From Mycobacterium seoulense (GTDB lineage Bacteria; Actinomycetota; Actinomycetes; Mycobacteriales; Mycobacteriaceae): a DNA stretch of 64,000 bases. Location of the stretch: contig NZ_AP022582.1 in the NCBI RefSeq assembly GCF_010731595.1, positions 930,001-994,000 on the forward strand, written 5' to 3'. This document shows positions 38,506 through 47,437 of this stretch, one piece after another. A program made the translations under genes and the position numbers. The notes under the pieces are model-generated. The model ran no database searches. It was given only the letters and a program-made list of their open reading frames with translations, and was not told the DNA's origin. The stretch's first letter is position 1. Each line of letters opens with the position of its first letter.

Positions 38506-39521
38506 AGATACTCGTCACGGGCTCGGCCGGTTTTATCGCCGGCTACCTCGTCGAGGAACTACTCACCAACGGTTACGAAGTAACCGGCATCGACAATGAC
38601 TCCAAGTACGGGCCAGTCGAGCGAGCGTATGACACACACCCGAATTACACTGCCGTCAAGGGCGACGCCAAAGACGTTGCGCTGCTCAAAGAGTTACTCG
38701 CAGGCTGCGATCATCTCGTCGCCGGTGCGGCGATCATCGGCGGCATTTCGTTATTCCATGAGCTGGCCTACGATCTGCTGGCGGAGAACGAGCGGATCAC
38801 CGCGGCGACCTTCGACGCGGCGATTTGGGCGCACCGCAACGCGAGTTTGCGCAAGATCACCGTTGTCTCGTCGTCGATGGTCTACGAGAGCACGTCGACC
38901 TATCCCACGCCCGAGGGGGAGCAGCGCCGCTGCCCATCACCGGAGTCGACCTATGGTTTTCAGAAGCTCGCGACAGAGTACTTCGCCCAAGGCGCGTGGG
39001 AGCAGTACGAGCTGCCCCACACCATCGTGCGACCGTTCAACTGCATTGGCGTGGGCGAAAAGCGCGCCCTGTGTGATCGCGAGATCATGTCAGGCAACGT
39101 CCGGCTGGCCATGAGCCACGTCGTCCCCGACCTCGTTCAGAAGGTTCTCAAAGGACAGGATCCGCTGCACATTCTCGGTGACGGCAACCAGGTCCGGCAC
39201 TACACGTACGGCGGCGACCTCGCCCGTGGCATACGTCTGGCCATCGAGTCCGACGCTGCGCGTAACGAGGATTTCAACCTCTCGACCGCGACGTCCACGA
39301 CCGTGCACGAACTCGCCGAGGCGATCTGGCGCAAAATCAAAGGTGACGTCCCACTGCGGCTCGTCAGCGACGATCCATTTCCCTATGACGTACAGCGGCG
39401 GGTGCCCGATGTCCAAAAGGCCATGGATTTGCTCGGTTTCAAGGCCACGACGTCACTCGATGAGGCGCTCGACGAAATAATCCCGTGGATCGAGAACCAG
39501 ATCGAATTGGGCGGCATCTGA
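38502..39521 (+). CDS. Extended SDR nucleotide-sugar epimerase/dehydratase
   Basis: 339 residues from the GTG that overlaps the dehydrogenase stop. The Rossmann motif is VTGSAGFIAGYL, with an unusual Ala where the last Gly of GxxGxxG often lies. Then come GIDNDSKYG, VVSSSMVYEST and the catalytic STYGFQK (YxxxK). RPFNCIGVGEK and GDGNQVRHYTYGGDLARGI complete the family pattern. It probably acts on the product of the preceding dehydrogenase (epimerisation or decarboxylation of a UDP-uronic acid), but the reaction cannot be fixed. Its stop overlaps the next ATG (TGATG). Confidence 0.85.
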   Translation: MKILVTGSAGFIAGYLVEELLTNGYEVTGIDNDSKYGPVERAYDTHPNYTAVKGDAKDVALLKELLAGCDHLVAGAAIIGGISLFHELAYDLLAENERITAATFDAAIWAHRNASLRKITVVSSSMVYESTSTYPTPEGEQRRCPSPESTYGFQKLATEYFAQGAWEQYELPHTIVRPFNCIGVGEKRALCDREIMSGNVRLAMSHVVPDLVQKVLKGQDPLHILGDGNQVRHYTYGGDLARGIRLAIESDAARNEDFNLSTATSTTVHELAEAIWRKIKGDVPLRLVSDDPFPYDVQRRVPDVQKAMDLLGFKATTSLDEALDEIIPWIENQIELGGI

Positions 39522-40207
39522 TGTCCGAAGGGCACGGCGAGCTGAACTCCGAGTTGGATCGGCTGTACGCGGCCCGGTTTCACGACGACGAACGTGAGTC
39601 CAAGGCTCGCCTCTGGCGCGTCATCTGCGACGAGTTTTTCTCACGCTATGTGTCCGGCGATGCCTGCGTCGTCGACCTCGGCGCCGGCTACTGCGATTTC
39701 GTTAACAACATCTCGGCCCGTCGCCGGATCGCTGTCGACCTCAACCCTGACGCCAAGCGGTTTGCCGCGCCCGGCGTTGAGGTACACCAACTTCCGCTCG
39801 AACGACTCGCTGAGGCGGTCGACCACGGGACGGTCGATCTCGCGTTCGCCAGCAACGTCTTTGAGCATCTTCGTGGTCCCGACGCGTTGCTCAAAGTGCT
39901 CGCCAACGTTCGCACGGTGCTCCGACCCGGTGGGCGGATCATGATCATGCAACCAAACGTGCGGCTGGTGGGTGGCGCGTTCTGGGACTTCTTCGACCAC
40001 ACGCTGCCGCTGAGCGAGCGCGGAATGACCGAGGCGCTCGAGGTCGCCGGATTCAGGGTCCTCGAGTGCCGCGCGAGGTTCCTTCCGTATACGACCAAGA
40101 GTCGCCTGCCGCAGTGGGCCTTCCTCGTTCGGCTGTACCTGCGCTTCCGGCCGGCCCAGTTCCTGTTGGGCAAACAAATGCTCGTGGTCGCAGAGCGGTC
40201 CCCATGA
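39521..40207 (+). CDS. Class I SAM-dependent methyltransferase
   Basis: 228 residues. SAM motif I is VVDLGAGYCDFVNNI (about 45-59), followed by RIAVDLNPDAKRFA, DLAFASNVFEHLRGPDALLKVL and the VLRPGGRIMIMQPNVRLVGGAFWDF block seen in glycan-cluster methyltransferases next to GT2 genes. It is translationally coupled on both sides (TGATG from the SDR; ATGA into the GT2). It probably methylates the sugar transferred by that GT2; position unknown. Confidence 0.85.
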   Translation: MSEGHGELNSELDRLYAARFHDDERESKARLWRVICDEFFSRYVSGDACVVDLGAGYCDFVNNISARRRIAVDLNPDAKRFAAPGVEVHQLPLERLAEAVDHGTVDLAFASNVFEHLRGPDALLKVLANVRTVLRPGGRIMIMQPNVRLVGGAFWDFFDHTLPLSERGMTEALEVAGFRVLECRARFLPYTTKSRLPQWAFLVRLYLRFRPAQFLLGKQMLVVAERSP

Positions 40208-40938
40208 CCGACGAGATCGACTTCATCGTTCCCGTCTACAACGAAGGCTCCAACATCGCCAACGCGCTGGCCGAGCTCTACTCGACGGTGACGCGCCCAA
40301 AACGGGTTCTTATCGTCTACGACTTCGATGAAGACGACACGGTACCTGTGGTCCGTGAGCTCGCACCTCGCTACCCCGGCGTCGAGCTGGTGCGCAACGC
40401 CCTCGGCAAGGGTGTGATCAATGCGATTCGCGCGGGCGTCGAGGCGGCGCGTTCTGATGTCGTGGTCGTCTCGATGGCGGATTTGTCGGACGACCTCAGA
40501 GTTGTTGACGACATGGTCCGGATGATTCGCGACGAGGGATACGACATCGTGTGCGCCTCGCGCTATATGCGGGGGGGACGGCAGATCGGCGGCCCGATCC
40601 TGAAAAGAACGCTCTCGCGGCTCGGTGGCGTATCGCTTTACTGGCTAGCAGGCCTGCCGACGCACGACGCGACAAACGCGTTTCGCGCATACCGCCTGTC
40701 CGTGCTTCGCCAGATTCCGATCGAAAGCTCAGGCGGGTTTGAGTACACACTTGAGGTCACGGCCAAGGCGCACGTCGCGGGCCACCGCATCACCGAAGTA
40801 CCGTCGACGTGGCGTGACCGAACTGCAGGCCAGTCGCGGTTCCGCCTCAACAAATGGCTGCCACACTACATCAGATGGTGGTTCTATTCCCTCACCCGGG
40901 GCCGTGTAGGCGCGGGAAGTCAATTATTGGAACGTTGA
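40204..40938 (+). CDS. GT2 family glycosyltransferase, DPM1-like soluble type
   Basis: 244 residues. IDFIVPVYNEGSNIANALAEL, then VYDFDEDDTVPVVREL, a NALGKGVINAIRAGVEAA loop and the metal site VSMADLSDDL (about residue 97), then ASRYMRGGRQIGG and the family ending VPSTWRDRTAGQSRFRL. There are no C-terminal helices, so it resembles Dpm1/Ppm-type or soluble dolichyl-P-sugar synthases rather than GtrB. It starts inside the methyltransferase stop (ATGA) and ends the four-gene operon. It may transfer the sugar made by the first two enzymes to decaprenyl phosphate for the GT-C gene next door (inference). Confidence 0.86.
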   Translation: MTDEIDFIVPVYNEGSNIANALAELYSTVTRPKRVLIVYDFDEDDTVPVVRELAPRYPGVELVRNALGKGVINAIRAGVEAARSDVVVVSMADLSDDLRVVDDMVRMIRDEGYDIVCASRYMRGGRQIGGPILKRTLSRLGGVSLYWLAGLPTHDATNAFRAYRLSVLRQIPIESSGGFEYTLEVTAKAHVAGHRITEVPSTWRDRTAGQSRFRLNKWLPHYIRWWFYSLTRGRVGAGSQLLER

Positions 40939-40993
40939 AACGGGTGAACCCGTAGCTAAATCCAGCAAAACGAAACGGCGGCATTGAAAGGGT

Positions 40994-42556
40994 ATGGGTT
41001 TCGTGTCGACAAACGATGCTCTCGCCGACAAGCCCGGGGAAACTCGCCGGGGCAATGGTCGACGTGCCTGGAATCGTCGGCCGGCCCTTCGGATTCGTTC
41101 TTCCCTGGCATGGCCGATCGGGTTGATTGTGGTCGGGACGCTGATCCGCGTACCACAATTGATGCATCGACTGACCGACGCGTACGGGTTCCGCGAAACG
41201 CAGATAGCATATGTGGCATTGGAGTATGCCCGCCACGGGATAAACCTGTCTCGTACGCCCCTGCCAGTCTTTGGGCCGAACAGTGATGTGCCATTTGAGT
41301 TTCCGTTGACTCAAGCCGCAGCGGCCTTGCTGATTCGTGTGGGTGCGGGGGCGGATTCGGCAATGCGTATCATCGGCTTGGCAGGATTTCAAGCAGCAGC
41401 AATTCTGTTGTTTGCTCTTGTTCTCCGCTGGCACGGCCGGTTGGCCGCCACTGTGACATTGGCGTTGTTCGAGTTCTTGCCATTCGGGTTAGCGTGGGGT
41501 GCGGCCGCGCTCATCGACTTCCCGTCGGTCGCGTTCTCGCTCGGCATGGTGATCGGCCTCGACGTCTGGTTCCGTACCGGTTCACGTATCGGCCTCCTGT
41601 TGGGCGCGATGAGCGCGTGGTTGGCCTTCCTGGTGAAGACCACTACCCCGGTAGCATGGTGTGTGCTCGTCCTAATCTCTGCCGCAATGGCGTACCTGTC
41701 AGCACGATCATGGAACCGCATCATCACCGGGGTCCTGGCAGGTCCCATACTTGGTGTGGCAGCAGGACTTTGGTGGACTCGTTACACCGATGACGTAAAG
41801 AATCGCAACCCGTTGACCCAGTGGCTGGTTAGCTCGCATTTGCGCTCCTGGTATTTCGGGACGCTCGACCAGCGACTCGACCCGCACTCCTACGGAGTGA
41901 TCCTCGCGCGAGTTGGTTGGGAAGTCGCGGGACCAGTTTGCCTAGGTTTAGTTCTCGCCGTGTTAGGAATCATTCTGGCCCCAACAAGAGTGGAGCGTGT
42001 CCGGCGCGCCGGTTGGCTCGCCACCGCAGCGTTCGCGCCTCTGGTGTTTTTCAACCTCTACTACGTACACAGCTACTATCTGATCGCCATTTTCCCAGCC
42101 ATTGTTGCTGCAGTTGGGATAGGACTTGTCGCGGTCGCCCAACGCATACCCGCGAACACTTCTGTCGCTGCCGCGGCGGGAACCGCGCTCATTGTTGTCG
42201 GCTCTGACGTACCGATCTATATCGGCTTCCCCGGAGCGGTGCTCGACATCGGACAGTGGATCATCGCACCGAAACCTGATCCGGCCGCGGAACGCATACG
42301 GGCCGCTACGCGCCCCGATGATCTCATCGTGCTAGTAGGTTGCGACTGGGACCCGACGACACTGTACTACGCCGACCGACGTGGGCTGATGTTGCGCGAC
42401 AACCTATTGCCTGATGTTTGGAAACACGAGAACATCAACGATTATCACTACTTGTTCAGCTGCAAACCTAATCTGGGCGTCAGCAGATATCTACCTGCTG
42501 ACCACCCGATGATCCCAACATCAACACCGGGTCTCTGGCGAATTACTACCCCATAG
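40994..42556 (+). CDS. Polytopic GT-C glycosyltransferase (ArnT/PMT-like)
   Basis: 520 residues, about ten helices, with a basic N-terminal cytoplasmic tail (1-35). The first outer loop has DAYGFRETQIAYVALEYARHG, where the R-E-T-Q element takes the place of the DE motif of ArnT/PMT enzymes. The later NPLTQWLVSSHLRSWYFG is a typical outer-loop segment. The C-terminal periplasmic part (about 430-520) is rich in aromatic residues. Expected to use a polyprenyl-phosphate sugar on the outer face. It starts 56 bases after the GT2, plausibly its donor-making partner. Confidence 0.8.
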   Translation: MGFVSTNDALADKPGETRRGNGRRAWNRRPALRIRSSLAWPIGLIVVGTLIRVPQLMHRLTDAYGFRETQIAYVALEYARHGINLSRTPLPVFGPNSDVPFEFPLTQAAAALLIRVGAGADSAMRIIGLAGFQAAAILLFALVLRWHGRLAATVTLALFEFLPFGLAWGAAALIDFPSVAFSLGMVIGLDVWFRTGSRIGLLLGAMSAWLAFLVKTTTPVAWCVLVLISAAMAYLSARSWNRIITGVLAGPILGVAAGLWWTRYTDDVKNRNPLTQWLVSSHLRSWYFGTLDQRLDPHSYGVILARVGWEVAGPVCLGLVLAVLGIILAPTRVERVRRAGWLATAAFAPLVFFNLYYVHSYYLIAIFPAIVAAVGIGLVAVAQRIPANTSVAAAAGTALIVVGSDVPIYIGFPGAVLDIGQWIIAPKPDPAAERIRAATRPDDLIVLVGCDWDPTTLYYADRRGLMLRDNLLPDVWKHENINDYHYLFSCKPNLGVSRYLPADHPMIPTSTPGLWRITTP

Positions 42557-42716
42557 GAGTTCCTATCGGTTCCGTGCGATGTTAGGCAGGTGCGCCTGGC
42601 CGGCATTCGCCCCAAGTGTTGGCGGCTCAAGGGGGGTCCGGACTAACGGCCCCGAACTTTACAACGGTGCTCCGGCCTACCGAAGTGCCGTATATCGCTG
42701 GTGCTGGCCTGGTTGC

Positions 42717-43466
42717 CTAAACTGATCGGCGCTGCTGGCCCGGTGCTAGCTTGAGGAGTGTATTCCAATACGGCAGAACGACAGCCTGATACCGAGGCTC
42801 GGGAATAATTCTCGACAGCAATCGAAGCGGTGCGCGAACGGCCTTGTGTCGCATTGGCATCAAAAACCGAAGGCGCTTAACCGCGGCATCGTCGGGAAGG
42901 CAAGCTCTGCCTCGCCCTTCTCCGTTTCCAGACCTGATGCCCGCGAAGTAGAGGTCAAAGTTGGTGGGCAGATACCAGAATCGGTAAGCCGTGAACATCG
43001 CCCCGAGGGGTAACGTCTCCTCGAAGTCTTCCTCATTGAGGTTCCGGTAATAATCCATGCCGACAGCCTGGGTACCGGGTGACAGAGCCTTGTCGGTCCG
43101 CGTCGTCCCATGCTCGGGTCGACCGCGAGACGCGCAGCTGAAAGCGACCAGCCCGCCCGGACGGGTCATGCGCACCATGTTGGAGAAGGTCTCGCGCCAG
43201 TGTGGGTCATGCTCGAAGCACTCACCTGAGATGGCCATGTCGTAGCTGCCGTCGCGATGGTCCAGCTCATGGCCGGACATCACCAAATCGACACCAGGCC
43301 CGGGAACGAGGTCTATTCCCACGTAACGGTCCGCCGCAGCGAATACCGTTCGCACGCTCCCGTTTACGTCGTATGACCCGACTTCCAGCACGCTCCCGCC
43401 CTCGACGAGAGCCTTATTCGCGTCGACGACGGCCTTGAAGAATCCGATCTGTTCAGGGTGGCTCAC
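42717..43466 (-). CDS. Class I SAM-dependent methyltransferase
   Basis: 249 residues from a GTG that overlaps the stop of the upstream methyltransferase (GTGA). Motif I is SVLEVGSYDVNGSVR (about 25-39), an unusual variant with S-Y-D-V in place of G-x-G. Then come YVGIDLVPGPGVDLV, the ISGECFEHDPHW block and MTRPGGLVAFSCAS. Similar proteins occur in actinobacterial glycan clusters. It probably methylates a sugar; acceptor unknown. It forms a two-gene leftward unit inserted between rightward genes. Confidence 0.8.
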   Translation of the reverse strand: MSHPEQIGFFKAVVDANKALVEGGSVLEVGSYDVNGSVRTVFAAADRYVGIDLVPGPGVDLVMSGHELDHRDGSYDMAISGECFEHDPHWRETFSNMVRMTRPGGLVAFSCASRGRPEHGTTRTDKALSPGTQAVGMDYYRNLNEEDFEETLPLGAMFTAYRFWYLPTNFDLYFAGIRSGNGEGRGRACLPDDAAVKRLRFLMPMRHKAVRAPLRLLSRIIPEPRYQAVVLPYWNTLLKLAPGQQRRSV

Positions 43467-44098
43467 GCGGCCTGATTCTGCGCCACGATCACCTCGCCGT
43501 CACCCACCCCGCTCGACACCGGATAGTGGCGGACGACGGCCCGTTGGCCGTAGACCTCGCTGACCATTTCGAGATAGCGCTCTGGCGGGCCAATGAAGTC
43601 TCCTTCATCGAGCCGGGATTGGAGGCGCCCAATCAAGTTCCATCGGCTCCGCGTCGGGACGGCCTCGCACATCACCATGACACCTTTTCCGGGGGCAAGA
43701 ACGCGGTGGCTCTCATGCAAGAGGCTCCGCGCAGAAGCGTCGTCGAGGTGGTGGAGCACTCCGAAGATCAGCACTGCATCAAAAGAGCCGTCCGCAAACG
43801 GCAGGGATTGCCCATCCGCGACCTCGAAACGGTAGCCACTCTTCGTGGCGCGGGCGCGTGAAATGTAGCGGGCGTTCGGATCTACCCCGACGTAGCATTC
43901 TGGGCGGAAGGAGCGCGCCATTGTTCCAGTCCCGCAGCCGATGTCGAGGATCGATGCCGCCTCGGCGATTCCCTCCCTGCGCAGGACCTCCTTTTCACCC
44001 CGGTGCCCCGCAGAGAGGATGAAGCGGAGGAAATCCCAAATACGGGGCTCATCTGCAAGAGCATGGACCCCGCGGCGAACCAAGCGAAGGGTGGTCAT
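43463..44098 (-). CDS. Class I SAM-dependent methyltransferase (Methyltransf_11 type)
   Basis: 211 residues from the ATG at 44098; a longer in-frame start at 44116 is possible. Motif I is SILDIGCGTGTMARSF, followed by YVGVDPNARYI, FEVADGQSLPFADGSFDAVLIFGVLHHLDD and VLAPGKGVMVMCE, a textbook Methyltransf_11. It is coupled to the methyltransferase downstream by a GTGA overlap. The frame is open well upstream, but that extension runs antisense to the GtrA remnant and is low-complexity. Confidence 0.85.
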   Translation of the reverse strand: MTTLRLVRRGVHALADEPRIWDFLRFILSAGHRGEKEVLRREGIAEAASILDIGCGTGTMARSFRPECYVGVDPNARYISRARATKSGYRFEVADGQSLPFADGSFDAVLIFGVLHHLDDASARSLLHESHRVLAPGKGVMVMCEAVPTRSRWNLIGRLQSRLDEGDFIGPPERYLEMVSEVYGQRAVVRHYPVSSGVGDGEVIVAQNQAA

Positions 44099-44219
44099 GC
44101 GCTGGGAGCCTAGCATCAGGGCCAACGAGGGGCGTTTCCTTTTATTCTTTCCTCCGAACGCCGGGAAGGTGGATCCTTTTGGCTGTGCAGCGGACGCCGT
44201 CACACGCTCTCGACCGCGC

Positions 44220-44396
44220 CGGGCGCGGCTCGAACTGGTCAATCTTTCGGTGTTGGGCTTTAATTTTGCCGTGCTCCCGCTGCTGGTGGATGTCACCGCG
44301 ACCGTGATTTACAGCTGGCTGTCCCATCGGGAAGTGTCGATTCGCCGTAACGCCGCTGAACTCCGCGTGCCCGCGCATCGGCAAGACGTGCCGTGA
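44220..44396 (+). pseudogene. C-terminal remnant of a GtrA-like membrane protein
   Basis: Reading to a TGA at 44394-44396 gives ARLELVNLSVLGFNFAVLPLLVDVTATVIYSWLSHREVSIRR, about two helices and a basic end resembling the last third of GtrA-family proteins. The stop overlaps the ATG of the next GT2 gene (TGATG), the same coupling seen between GtrA and wecE. The upstream two thirds are missing, replaced by the leftward methyltransferase pair. Reading: an original GtrA-GT2 pair was truncated by insertion or deletion. The similarity is short, so confidence is limited. Confidence 0.45.
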
Positions 44397-45220
44397 TGCC
44401 ACGAGTGTCGGTCGTGGTGCCGGCGTACAACAGCGTCGCGTTCATTGACGATACGATGCGATCGATTTTGGCGCAGACGTGTGGCGACTTCGAGCTCGTG
44501 GTTTCCGACCACAGCTCCACCGATGGCACATGGGAAGCGCTGCAGTGCTACGCGGCCGACCCCCGGGTGCGCTTGAGCCGGCTGGCTCGCGGGGGCGGGG
44601 CACCAGCGAACTGGAACGCCGTCACCGACCTGGCCACCGGCGACTTCATCAAGCTGGTCTGTGGCGATGATGTGCTGTACCCGGACAGCCTGGCGACGCA
44701 GGTGGCTGCATTGACAGCACATCCGTCGGCGGTAATGGCGGCGAGCGCCAGAGACATCGTCGACTCCAGGGGGACACTGGTGCTGCGCGGGCGTGGACTG
44801 GGGGGGATGCGCGGTGAGGTCACCGGCACCGAGGCCATCCGGCGCACTGTGCTCGCCGGCACGAACATCTTCGGCGAGCCGGCGTCGGTGTTGTTCAGGC
44901 GCGCCGCCCTGATCGACGTGGGCGGCTGGGACGGCCGCTTCCCGTACCTCATTGATCTGGCGACCTACTGCGCGGTGCTGCTCCGCGGCAATCTCGTCGC
45001 GGTGCCCCGCCCGCTCGCCGCGTTCCGGGTCAGCCGGTCTCAATGGAGTGTGCAGCTAGTACGTGCCCAGGCTGTTCAAACCATTGGTCTTTATCGCGAG
45101 CTGGCCGCCACGCACCGGGGACTACTCGGTCGAGGCCACCTGCTTGTCGGGAGCATGCGCGCACGAGTCAACGCCCTCGGTCGACGCGGGGTGTACCTCT
45201 GGCTCGGGCGGCATCAATGA
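44396..45220 (+). CDS. GT2 family glycosyltransferase
   Basis: 274 residues from the ATG at 44396 (a GTG 3 bases earlier is possible). VSVVVPAYNSVAFIDDTMRSILAQ, SDHSSTDGTW, the NWNAVTDLATGDFIKLVCGDD stretch with the metal site (about residue 88), then ETASV-like FGEPASVLFRR and GGWDGRFPYLIDLATYCAVLL. No membrane helix, so it transfers a sugar in the cytoplasm. Preceded by a truncated GtrA-like gene. Donor unknown. Confidence 0.88.
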   Translation: MPRVSVVVPAYNSVAFIDDTMRSILAQTCGDFELVVSDHSSTDGTWEALQCYAADPRVRLSRLARGGGAPANWNAVTDLATGDFIKLVCGDDVLYPDSLATQVAALTAHPSAVMAASARDIVDSRGTLVLRGRGLGGMRGEVTGTEAIRRTVLAGTNIFGEPASVLFRRAALIDVGGWDGRFPYLIDLATYCAVLLRGNLVAVPRPLAAFRVSRSQWSVQLVRAQAVQTIGLYRELAATHRGLLGRGHLLVGSMRARVNALGRRGVYLWLGRHQ

Positions 45221-45298
45221 CTCGTCCACGGCGGCCAACACCCAGCACAACGCCGGGTAGATACGCAGAGAAAGCGATCTCGCGGAGTCGGCTCGGAT

Positions 45299-46216
45299 CT
45301 AGTACGACATTGCTTTTTGCCGCAGGACATCGTCGTACACGCGCTTGACTGTCACGGGAAAGGGCGTGATTGCCAGGCCCTGAACCTCGTGGGGGAAGTG
45401 TGTGCTAAGCCGCAGATCCCGAACCTGATACTTCGACGAGGGGCTGCTCCCGAGTGCGATGCGAACCGTGCGGTGGGCAACCTGTTGGACGGTCCGCACT
45501 ACGGTGCAGACCGACACGGGTCGTTGAGACGAAATATTGCGTAGCACCGGCGCCGACGGCTGCTTGTGAACCGCATTCTCGACCAGAGCGCGCACCATCG
45601 CGGCGGCATCATCGACATATAAGTAGTCGCGGAGTGTCTCCATCGGCACGAATATGTTCAATGATTGTCGCGTGACTGCGGCTCGGCACAGCTGACTGAC
45701 GAGACCCTGTTGTTTCGAGAGGTTTTGTCCGGGTCCGGCGAGGTTCGAGAACCGCCCGATGACTATTGGAACGCAGCCTTCGAGCGTCGTCCGCAATATC
45801 TCCTCCTGAGCGAGTTTCATCTGGCCGTAGGGACTCAGCGGCCGCGGCGGCGTCGACTCGCTGAACGGTGGATGAATCGACCCGGCATAGATGCCGCCGG
45901 CGGAGGACGAGAAGAATAACGCACCACGGCCGGCCGGCCTCGCATCTCGCATCCTGCTGGCTAGGTGAGACAGAAGGCGTGTCTCCGCGGTCAGTTGGTC
46001 TGGCGTGGAACCGACCACGCCAGCGCCGGCGGCCCACACAAGCGACCAATCGTCATTTCCGGCCGCTCGGATGAATCGGTCGAGGTCGGAGTCAAGCACA
46101 CCGACCGCCGTAACGTGGTTCTCCCATGGCACGGGAAATTCCACGAATTTCGGGCCCATCGCCCGCGACACGGCGCCGCCGAGCAGGCCGCCGCGACCCA
46201 CGATCCAGGTAAGCAC
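45299..46216 (-). CDS. NAD-dependent epimerase/dehydratase (SDR)
   Basis: 305 residues from GTG. The nucleotide site is WIVGRGGLLGGAV (GxGGxxG variant), then LVWAAGAGVVGS, FFSSSAGGIYAG and the catalytic SPYGQMK (YxxxK). IGRFSNLAGPGQNLSKQQGL and DYLYVDDAA complete the extended-SDR pattern. It may be a nucleotide-sugar 4-reductase or epimerase. It lies 3 bases after the stop of the GtrB-like gene, so the two are co-expressed and it may supply that enzyme's sugar donor (inference). Confidence 0.82.
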   Translation of the reverse strand: MLTWIVGRGGLLGGAVSRAMGPKFVEFPVPWENHVTAVGVLDSDLDRFIRAAGNDDWSLVWAAGAGVVGSTPDQLTAETRLLSHLASRMRDARPAGRGALFFSSSAGGIYAGSIHPPFSESTPPRPLSPYGQMKLAQEEILRTTLEGCVPIVIGRFSNLAGPGQNLSKQQGLVSQLCRAAVTRQSLNIFVPMETLRDYLYVDDAAAMVRALVENAVHKQPSAPVLRNISSQRPVSVCTVVRTVQQVAHRTVRIALGSSPSSKYQVRDLRLSTHFPHEVQGLAITPFPVTVKRVYDDVLRQKAMSY

Positions 46217-46219
46217 CGG

Positions 46220-47221
46220 TCAGTCCGCCGGGGTGTCGAATACGTCACCGGGGTCGCGCACAATGACGTACACCGGTTTTCCCATCGCCATGCTGGCGGA
46301 AGCGGCGATGTATTCGGCGATGATGCCCAGCGCGAACAAGATCGCTCCGCCGACGACAAGTGTCGCAACGAACACCGATGTCCACCCTTGCACGCTAACG
46401 TTCCCGACCGCTCGCTCGACGGCGCTATAGAGCGCCACGCCGAAACCGAGAAGAGCAAAGATTATCCCCATCATGGACACGAAGCGCAGCGGCCGGGTGC
46501 CCGACGAGATGACGAGTCGCCAGAAATGCGAGACCAGGCGCCGCACGTTGTACGCGCTCGCAGGCCGTCCCTCTTGGCGCATCAACACTGGACACGTCGA
46601 GGGGTTGGTGACGACCCAAGAGAGAGCGACGTCCAGATACACCCCCGCGCCGGCGTAGGCCGCGACACTTCGTCCGGCCTCGCCGAGGATCAGCCGATAA
46701 CTGTTGAAGGCTTTACTGCCTTCGGAAGACACGAGGATGTGCACGAACAACCACTTCGTTAGCCAAGACGCGGCGTTGCGCAAGACACCGTGGGGTGGTC
46801 GGTTCGTCGGTGACGCGTACACGAGTTGTGTGCGAGCCCGATATGCCGTATCGAGCAGGTTTCCGATGTATGCCGGATCGTGCTGCCCGTCCTCGTCCAT
46901 CGTTACGATCCAGTCGCCGCCTGACGACGTCATGCCCGCGAGTGTCGCGGGATGCTGTCCGAAGTTGCGCGACAGCCATATTGGGCGGATCCATTCGCCG
47001 CGCGCGGCCAGCTCACGCACGACTTCTTCACTGCCGCGGACGCCACGGTCCCACACAAGGAGCACTTCGTCGACGCGGAACTCACGACCCTCCGGGGTGT
47101 GCTGGGACGAACGCAGTTGCTCAAGCTCCTTCACCACGTCAGGCAAGGTCCCGGCTCCGCTATAGACCGGGATAACAACGCTGACCGAGTCCACACGGGT
47201 CAAATGACGATCGCCAGTCAC
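46220..47221 (-). CDS. Polyprenyl-phosphate glycosyltransferase, GtrB-like (second copy)
   Basis: 333 residues from a GTG with GGGAGG 6 bases before it. The GT2 domain has VSVVIPVYSGAGTLPDVVKEL, RNFGQHPATLAGM and the metal site TMDEDGQHDP. Two C-terminal helices (about 250-272 and 285-310) end in LGIIAEYIAA, as in GtrB/ArnC. It is related to but clearly distinct from the 31751 gene. It starts a two-gene operon with the SDR gene. With a second GtrA present, it suggests a second lipid-linked sugar. Confidence 0.87.
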   Translation of the reverse strand: MTGDRHLTRVDSVSVVIPVYSGAGTLPDVVKELEQLRSSQHTPEGREFRVDEVLLVWDRGVRGSEEVVRELAARGEWIRPIWLSRNFGQHPATLAGMTSSGGDWIVTMDEDGQHDPAYIGNLLDTAYRARTQLVYASPTNRPPHGVLRNAASWLTKWLFVHILVSSEGSKAFNSYRLILGEAGRSVAAYAGAGVYLDVALSWVVTNPSTCPVLMRQEGRPASAYNVRRLVSHFWRLVISSGTRPLRFVSMMGIIFALLGFGVALYSAVERAVGNVSVQGWTSVFVATLVVGGAILFALGIIAEYIAASASMAMGKPVYVIVRDPGDVFDTPAD

Positions 47222-47437
47222 GTGTTTCCTCCCGAATGTACGGGTCCCGTGAGCTGACTGTACCTAGGGATTGCCGAGTAACCGATGCCAATTGTGATTT
47301 TGTAAGAGGACACGGCGAGCCGATCGGCCCGGCGATGTCCGTCGACTGGCTCTAGCAAAGGCTACGTGGAAGTCGCACGCGGACCTCGCGTTTGCGGGAA
47401 TATGAGGAGGCGCAGATAGGGGAATGAGGGGGTCGTT

